Below, in pieces: positions 59,821 to 64,000 of a stretch of 64,000 nucleotides of DNA. The number at the start of each line of letters is the position of its first letter. The first letter of the stretch is position 1. The translations under genes and the position numbers were made by a program. The notes beneath the pieces are model-generated. The model saw only the letters and a program-made list of their open reading frames with translations. It had not been told where the DNA came from and ran no database searches. Origin of the DNA: an uncultured Pseudomonadales bacterium (GTDB taxonomy: Bacteria; Pseudomonadota; Gammaproteobacteria; Pseudomonadales; Azotimanducaceae). The stretch lies in contig CAKZWF010000003.1 in NCBI GenBank assembly GCA_937921865.1, positions 25,878 to 89,877 of the forward strand. The letters run 5' to 3'.

Positions 59821-60315
59821 ATGCGTGGCCTGATTTTCAGCACACTCGCCAGTATGACAACGTTAATCAGCCCGATCGTTCAGGCGGCCGAGGTATTCCG
59901 CTGGGTCGACAACAACGGCAACGTTTATTACAGCGATGCCCAGCCACTCGATGTGCACAGTGATCTGGTGGATATCGGACCACCGGCAGACGAAAACGGC
60001 GCGATGATCGAGTTAGCGGCTGATGAGGCTGTCTTGCGCGCAGTGCCTGAGCAACCCCCGCTGGTCGTCGCGATGGCAGGAACCGGACTTGGTCCGTGCG
60101 CCCGATCGCGCCAGCAGCTCACCCTGCTACACGCTGATGTTGCAGTTTTCCTGAGCGATGACGGGCTTTGGGAAGGCACAGGTAAACGCAGCAGCGAGCG
60201 ATCCTGGCTGGCTGACGCGAGCCGGCCCAACGCAATCCGCGCTGCCCGTGACGAAGTGCTGAGAAACTGCAGCAACCCTGCGTTGGTGGCAGAAGAACTC
60301 AGTCCGCGCGATTAA
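59821..60315 (+). CDS. DUF4124-domain secreted protein
   Basis: From ATG 59821 the protein is 164 residues with a signal peptide (LIFSTLASMTTLISPIVQAAEV) and the DUF4124 motif VFRWVDNNGNVYYSDAQP right after it. The rest shows no further domain but has paired Cys residues (GLGPCARS and LRNCSNP) that could form a disulfide in the periplasm. DUF4124 proteins are envelope proteins of unknown role. The ORF-track start at 59773 lies before the signal peptide. It stands alone, 146 bp upstream of the PabB-PabC fusion gene. Confidence 0.83.
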   Translation: MRGLIFSTLASMTTLISPIVQAAEVFRWVDNNGNVYYSDAQPLDVHSDLVDIGPPADENGAMIELAADEAVLRAVPEQPPLVVAMAGTGLGPCARSRQQLTLLHADVAVFLSDDGLWEGTGKRSSERSWLADASRPNAIRAARDEVLRNCSNPALVAEELSPRD

Positions 60316-60461
60316 TCGCGAATCAGCCGGTGCAGCCACGCTGTCGCCCGGCGGCCAGTCACACAAGCAAATTCTGCTCACTCCCGACAGAATAACTTTC
60401 ACCCACTCAGCGGTGGCAACGTCAGTATCATACGCTCGCCGAATAGAGAGTTGTCGCGGCC

Positions 60462-62228
60462 ATGATCGCCCGCTGCCTGATACGCAATCCCAACACTGAT
60501 GACTGGTTGGACTTCGATACGCCCGTAGATGTGCTGGTGGCAACCGAGTTGACTGACGTAGTGCCTTTGCTTCGAGACCTCGAATCGAGGGTCGAGCAGG
60601 AACACCTTTATGCGGTTGGTTTCATCTGCTACGAAGCCGCACCAGCATTCGACCCGGCGCTGACAACACATCCGCCCGATCAGCTCCCGCTGCTGGCTTT
60701 TGGTCTCTTTCAATCCCCAGCGGTAATTCCTGACCATCAGTTGCCAGACGCCTGCCAGGCATTACCCGCGCATTGGCAGTTGGAGGGGAGCCAGAAAGAC
60801 CATGCCACCGACATCGCGAGCATCCGCGCTGCAATCGCCGACGGCAGCGTCTACCAGATCAACCATACGCTGCGCCTTCGCGCGGCGGACGTTGACCCCT
60901 GGAGCCTGTTTCGAAACATCGCCGGTGATGCAGACTACGCTGCCTATATCGACACTGACGCGTTTGCGATCGTTTCCGCATCCCCGGAGCTGTTCTTTGA
61001 TCTGGACGGTGACCGGCTGACCTGCATGCCGATGAAAGGTACCGCAAGCCGGGGTGTGACAACAGCAGCCGATCGCAAGCAAAGCGACTGGCTTGCCCGG
61101 TCAGAAAAGAACCGTGCTGAAAACCTGATGATCACAGACATGGTGCGCAACGATCTTGGGCGCATCGCCATATCGGGCAGTGTTGAGACCACCAACCTGT
61201 TCAAGGTGCAGCGTCACCCCACCGTCTGGCAGATGACCTCGACGGTCTCCTGCCAGACTCAGGCGTCAATCTGCGAGATCTTCGCTAACCTGTTTCCCGG
61301 CGCATCGATCACCGGCGCACCAAAAAACGCCAGCATGCGCATGATCCGCAAGCTGGAAACTCAAACCCGGGGCATCTATACCGGTGCTATCGGCTACCTT
61401 CAGCCAGGGCGTCGTGCCCGCTTCAGCATCGCCATTCGCACTGCCCGGGTAGACAAACCCGACCAGCGTGCCAGCTATGGCGCGGGCGGCGGAATCGTCT
61501 GGGATTCCGACCCTGAAGGAGAATTCGAAGAACTGCTCAGCAAGACGCAAATCCTGAAAGACCGCCCGAGACGGAACACTTTCCAACTGCTGGAAACCTT
61601 GCTCTGGCAGCCTGGTAGCGGCTATGTGCTGCTCGAAGAGCATCTGCAGCGGCTGGCCGGCAGTGCCAGCTACTTCGACTTTGACTGCAAACCTGCAGAT
61701 GTGCGGCAGCAACTGGCTGAATACTCAACCCGGCTGCACCACTCAGACTATCGAATTCGTCTGCTGGTGGACCGCGCTGGGCTCGTCACAATCGAAAGCC
61801 AACCCTTGACCAAAACACCCGCAATCATCGTCCCACTGCAGATCTATCCCGAACCCGTCGACGTCACCGATCCGATGCTGTATCACAAAACCAGTTATCG
61901 AGTGCTGTACGACAGAGCCCTAGCCTGGGCGAAAGCCGGCCACGAAGCGCTGCTGGTCAATCCCAACGGCTTCATCACCGAATCAACCATAGCCAATCTG
62001 GTGTACGAAATGGACGGCGTTCTCTATACGCCACCAATCAGCAGCGGTTTGCTGCCAGGAACATTCAGAGCGTCGTTGCTGAAGGCCGGCAGAATTGCAG
62101 AAAGAGCCCTGCATCGGAGCGAACTGGCCCGCTGTGCGCATTTCTGGCTGATCAACAGCCTGCGCGGCTGGAGGCAGGCGCAGTTCGCACATCAGGACCT
62201 GGACGCGAGCCTGCAATGCCCGGATTGA
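60462..62228 (+). CDS. pabBC: Fused aminodeoxychorismate synthase (PabB) and aminodeoxychorismate lyase (PabC)
   Basis: The 588-residue protein joins two folate enzymes. Residues 1-350 are PabB: GTASRGVTTAADR near 197, NRAENLMITDMVRNDLGRI near 216, and PGASITGAPKNASMRMI near 280. Residues 365-588 are a class IV aminotransferase-fold lyase with YVLLEEHLQRL near 388, the candidate PLP lysine in YHKTSYR near 473, LLVNPNGFITESTIANLVYE near 500 and SSGLLPGTFRASLL near 528. It would make 4-aminobenzoate from chorismate in one chain. No pabA glutaminase is adjacent, so that partner must be elsewhere. Confidence 0.92.
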   Translation: MIARCLIRNPNTDDWLDFDTPVDVLVATELTDVVPLLRDLESRVEQEHLYAVGFICYEAAPAFDPALTTHPPDQLPLLAFGLFQSPAVIPDHQLPDACQALPAHWQLEGSQKDHATDIASIRAAIADGSVYQINHTLRLRAADVDPWSLFRNIAGDADYAAYIDTDAFAIVSASPELFFDLDGDRLTCMPMKGTASRGVTTAADRKQSDWLARSEKNRAENLMITDMVRNDLGRIAISGSVETTNLFKVQRHPTVWQMTSTVSCQTQASICEIFANLFPGASITGAPKNASMRMIRKLETQTRGIYTGAIGYLQPGRRARFSIAIRTARVDKPDQRASYGAGGGIVWDSDPEGEFEELLSKTQILKDRPRRNTFQLLETLLWQPGSGYVLLEEHLQRLAGSASYFDFDCKPADVRQQLAEYSTRLHHSDYRIRLLVDRAGLVTIESQPLTKTPAIIVPLQIYPEPVDVTDPMLYHKTSYRVLYDRALAWAKAGHEALLVNPNGFITESTIANLVYEMDGVLYTPPISSGLLPGTFRASLLKAGRIAERALHRSELARCAHFWLINSLRGWRQAQFAHQDLDASLQCPD

Positions 62229-62292
62229 CACGCACCACAGATATGAAGAAAATCTGCGCCCCTCGAATCCGAGCCCGGTCTCGGATCACAGT

Positions 62293-62369
62293 GGCTACGT
62301 AGCTCAGCTGGTTAGAGCACAGCATTCATAATGCTGGGGTCGGTGGTTCAAGTCCACCCGTAGCTACCA
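62293..62369 (+). tRNA. tRNA-Met (CAT), elongator type
   Basis: The 77-base sequence starts GGCTACGTAGCTCAGCTGG and ends with an encoded CCA. It folds as a cloverleaf with D-arm GCTC/GAGC, anticodon loop TTCATAA (CAT), and T-arm GGTGG-TTCAAGT-CCACC. The acceptor closes with a G-U pair at the first position. The body resembles elongator tRNA-Met rather than initiator or Ile2. It follows the pabBC gene by 64 bases. Confidence 0.95.
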
Positions 62370-62441
62370 TTTTCTCTATGTAAAACAATATCTTACGAAC
62401 CCCAAAAGAAACCCTCCCGTACCCCGCTAACCACAAAAAAT

Positions 62442-62534
62442 GGGGTCGAACCGAGGTTTTACATTCACCATTCGTAGCATTGACAGCAGCGAACCGAGCT
62501 TTCACCCAAAAACCGCGGTTCGACCCTCGTTTTT
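62442..62534. repeat. Inverted-repeat element left of the P450 gene (imperfect copy)
   Basis: GGGGTCGAACCGAGGTTTT at 62442-62460 is an exact match to the left arm of the element at 63932. Its inverted partner at the right end is CGCGGTTCGACCCT inside AACCGCGGTTCGACCCTCG (62511-62529), which differs at two of 14 bases. A further GAACCGAG copy is at 62491. The element fills the gap between tRNA-Met and the P450 stop. The 62370-62441 stretch before it shows no gene. Confidence 0.8.
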
Positions 62535-62537
62535 AAG

Positions 62538-63800
62538 TCAGGTGTGCAGTGTGACCGGCAGGTGGGTATAGCCGCGGACAAAATTTGAGATGGCCCGGAT
62601 TGGCGGGCCAACTACCTCAATATGGCTGTACCTTTCGAGCATTTCCTCCCAGAGAATGTTGAGCTGTAACTCAGCAACCCGATTACCCATACAGCGATGC
62701 ACACCGTAGCCGAAGGAAAGATGTTGGCGGGCGTTGGTCCGATCAATATCGAGCCGTTCCGGATTCTCGAACACAGCTTCGTCCCGGTTACCTGAGGCGT
62801 ACCACATCAGTACCCGTTCACCCTCCGGAATGACCGTACCGCCAATCTCCACGTCTTCGGTTGTGGTCCGGCGCATGAACGCCAACGGGGTCTGCCAGCG
62901 GATGATCTCAGCTACCGCGTTCGGAATTTTGGACCGATCAGCCTTGAGCTTCTCGAACTGTTCCGGGAATCGATTCATCGCCAGGACACCGCCAGAAATG
63001 GAATTTCGGGTCGTGTCATTGCCACCAACAATAAGCAGCAGAAGATTACCGAGGAACTGCCGGGGCGACATGTCACGAGTGCCTTCGTTTTGCGCCAGCA
63101 TGGTCAGCAGATCATGGCCGCCGGGATTATCGATGCGTTCGTTTCTGAGCCTGGTCATGTACTCGAGGCATTCGTTCAGCTCGCCCTCACGCTGTTCGAG
63201 CGTATCCCACAGCCCGGCTTTCCGGGGCGAAGTGGCGATGTCCGACCAGCGCGTGAGCTTGTAGCGGTCCTCAAACGGAAAATCGAACAGCGTTGCCAGC
63301 ATCTGAGTGGTGAGCTCTATGGAGACTCGATCTACCCAGTTGAAAGTTTCGCCCACCGGCAGGCTATCCAGGATATCGTTCACCCGCCCGCGGATGTTCG
63401 GTGCCAGTGCCGCCAGGTTGCGCGGCCCCGCCACCGGCGCCACCGCCTTGCGCTGTACCGCATGCTTCGGATCATCCATGGCGATGAAGCTGGAAGCATT
63501 GTCCTGCTCGGCCGGCGCATTCAGGCCAATGGTCGGTTCCGAAGAAAATCGTTCCGCGTCGGTATCGACAGCTTTGATCAGATCGTAGCTGGTGACAGAC
63601 CAGAAGGGCCCTGCGATGCTGTTTTCGTGAAAATACACCGGCGCTTCACGACGCAGGCGTTCGAAGTAAGGCCAGATGGTGTCGAAGCGCATCAGGTCCC
63701 AATGGCTGACGTCGATTTCCGACAGGGGTATTGCAGCCGCCTGATCTCGAGCGTTTTCTAACCGTTGCCCGCTTTCCAGCTCGTATTGCGTCCAGTCCAT
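62538..63800 (-). CDS. Cytochrome P450, CYP153-like
   Basis: The 420-residue P450 has the I-helix LLLLIVGGNDTTRNSISGG near residue 255, the ExxR EIIRWQTPLAFMRR near 298, and the heme Cys motif HLSFGYGVHRCMGNRVAELQL near 362 (Cys near 369). The GGNDTTRNS and HRCMGNRVAE patterns suit the CYP153 group, which hydroxylates alkane or fatty-acid ends, but a close relative with another substrate is possible. No ferredoxin or ferredoxin reductase is next to it. ATG 63800 follows GGGAGCGGTGAG. Related inverted repeats lie on both sides. Confidence 0.92.
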   Translation of the reverse strand: MDWTQYELESGQRLENARDQAAAIPLSEIDVSHWDLMRFDTIWPYFERLRREAPVYFHENSIAGPFWSVTSYDLIKAVDTDAERFSSEPTIGLNAPAEQDNASSFIAMDDPKHAVQRKAVAPVAGPRNLAALAPNIRGRVNDILDSLPVGETFNWVDRVSIELTTQMLATLFDFPFEDRYKLTRWSDIATSPRKAGLWDTLEQREGELNECLEYMTRLRNERIDNPGGHDLLTMLAQNEGTRDMSPRQFLGNLLLLIVGGNDTTRNSISGGVLAMNRFPEQFEKLKADRSKIPNAVAEIIRWQTPLAFMRRTTTEDVEIGGTVIPEGERVLMWYASGNRDEAVFENPERLDIDRTNARQHLSFGYGVHRCMGNRVAELQLNILWEEMLERYSHIEVVGPPIRAISNFVRGYTHLPVTLHT

Positions 63801-63931
63801 CTCACCGCTCCCATCAAGGTGTGCATGAGCAGGATCATAGCGCGCATTCAGGCTTGTCCCAAGCCGGGTCCGTCAGGGCTACCGCCCTTTCACCAACCGG
63901 ACCAAAAACCGCAAAACCAGGGTCCAAAACC

Positions 63932-63984
63932 GGGGTCGAACCGAGGTTTTCAACGCCTTTGTTAAAAAAACTCGGTTCGACCCC
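63932..63984. repeat. Perfect inverted-repeat element right of the P450 gene
   Basis: GGGGTCGAACCGAG and CTCGGTTCGACCCC are exact 14-bp inverted repeats separated by 25 bases (GTTTTC...AAAAAAA). The same left arm is found at 62442. The T-run and A-run next to the arms could also let the hairpin act as a terminator on either strand. The 131 bases between the P450 start and this element show no gene. Confidence 0.85.
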
Positions 63985-64000
63985 ATATTCTTTGTTTAGG

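Overview
This window looks like chromosomal DNA of a GC-rich, heterotrophic, probably aquatic gammaproteobacterium. The pointers are an EnvZ/OmpR pair, the CmoA/CmoB tRNA-wobble pair, Ppx next to Ppk1, an SmrA-type protein, a PA0069-type radical SAM gene behind a gammaproteobacterial-style LexA box (CTGT-N8-ACAG), and many acyl-CoA enzymes plus a CYP153-like P450. No rRNA, phage, IS transposase or CRISPR array was seen. About 62 protein genes and one tRNA are supported, and coding density is high. The genus cannot be fixed from sequence reading alone.

Layout. 1-2 kb: end of a SulP transporter and a CPA2 antiporter. 2-8.3 kb: acyl-CoA synthetase, a divergent enoyl-CoA hydratase, a short tandem-repeat tract, then a tightly packed M20 amidohydrolase/ChaC/acyl-CoA dehydrogenase/hydratase operon. 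8.4-10.4 kb: ClpP-like protease, HSL-type esterase and YciI. 10.4-13.6 kb, minus strand: operon of DUF2959 lipoprotein, AsmA-like protein, enoyl-CoA hydratase and two MaoC/HadAB-like dehydratases. 13.8-17.7 kb: MscS, a possible small RNA, EnvZ/OmpR and a secreted protein. 17.9-23.6 kb: thiolase, lipoprotein, SMP-30, acyl-CoA dehydrogenase, multipass protein and SirB2. 23.6-31.1 kb: AGCS symporter, amidohydrolase, alpha/beta hydrolase, a CinA-like/nucleotidyltransferase fusion, Fpg/Nei and MATE. 31.3-35.6 kb: crotonase-like protein, F420-type LLM oxidoreductase, SDR, flavin reductase and acyl-CoA dehydrogenase.

35.8-45.4 kb: LemA/M48 protease, Ppx/Ppk1, CmoA/CmoB, a small winged-helix/TM protein and an acyl-CoA dehydrogenase. 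45.4-50.5 kb: ALDH, PhyH and Smr operon, two opposed receiver-domain remnants, a small conserved-looking protein and an APC permease. 50.5-56.7 kb: LexA-controlled radical SAM gene, esterase, then a translationally coupled VOC/MoxR-AAA/VWA trio. 56.7-64 kb: a long inverted-repeat element, Bax-inhibitor-like protein, a small lipoprotein, NhaC, DUF4124 protein, PabB-PabC fusion, tRNA-Met(CAT) and a P450 flanked by related inverted repeats.

Much of the window serves acyl-CoA chemistry: one ligase, four acyl-CoA dehydrogenases, four crotonase-fold proteins that differ in their catalytic glutamates, two MaoC proteins, one thiolase and the P450. The features most worth follow-up are the VOC-MoxR-VWA module, the head-to-head receiver-domain remnants, the candidate small RNA beside envZ, the LexA box, the fused NMN-type enzyme, and three sets of non-coding repeats. 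All start choices and functions come from reading the sequence and ORF track; no database search was run.
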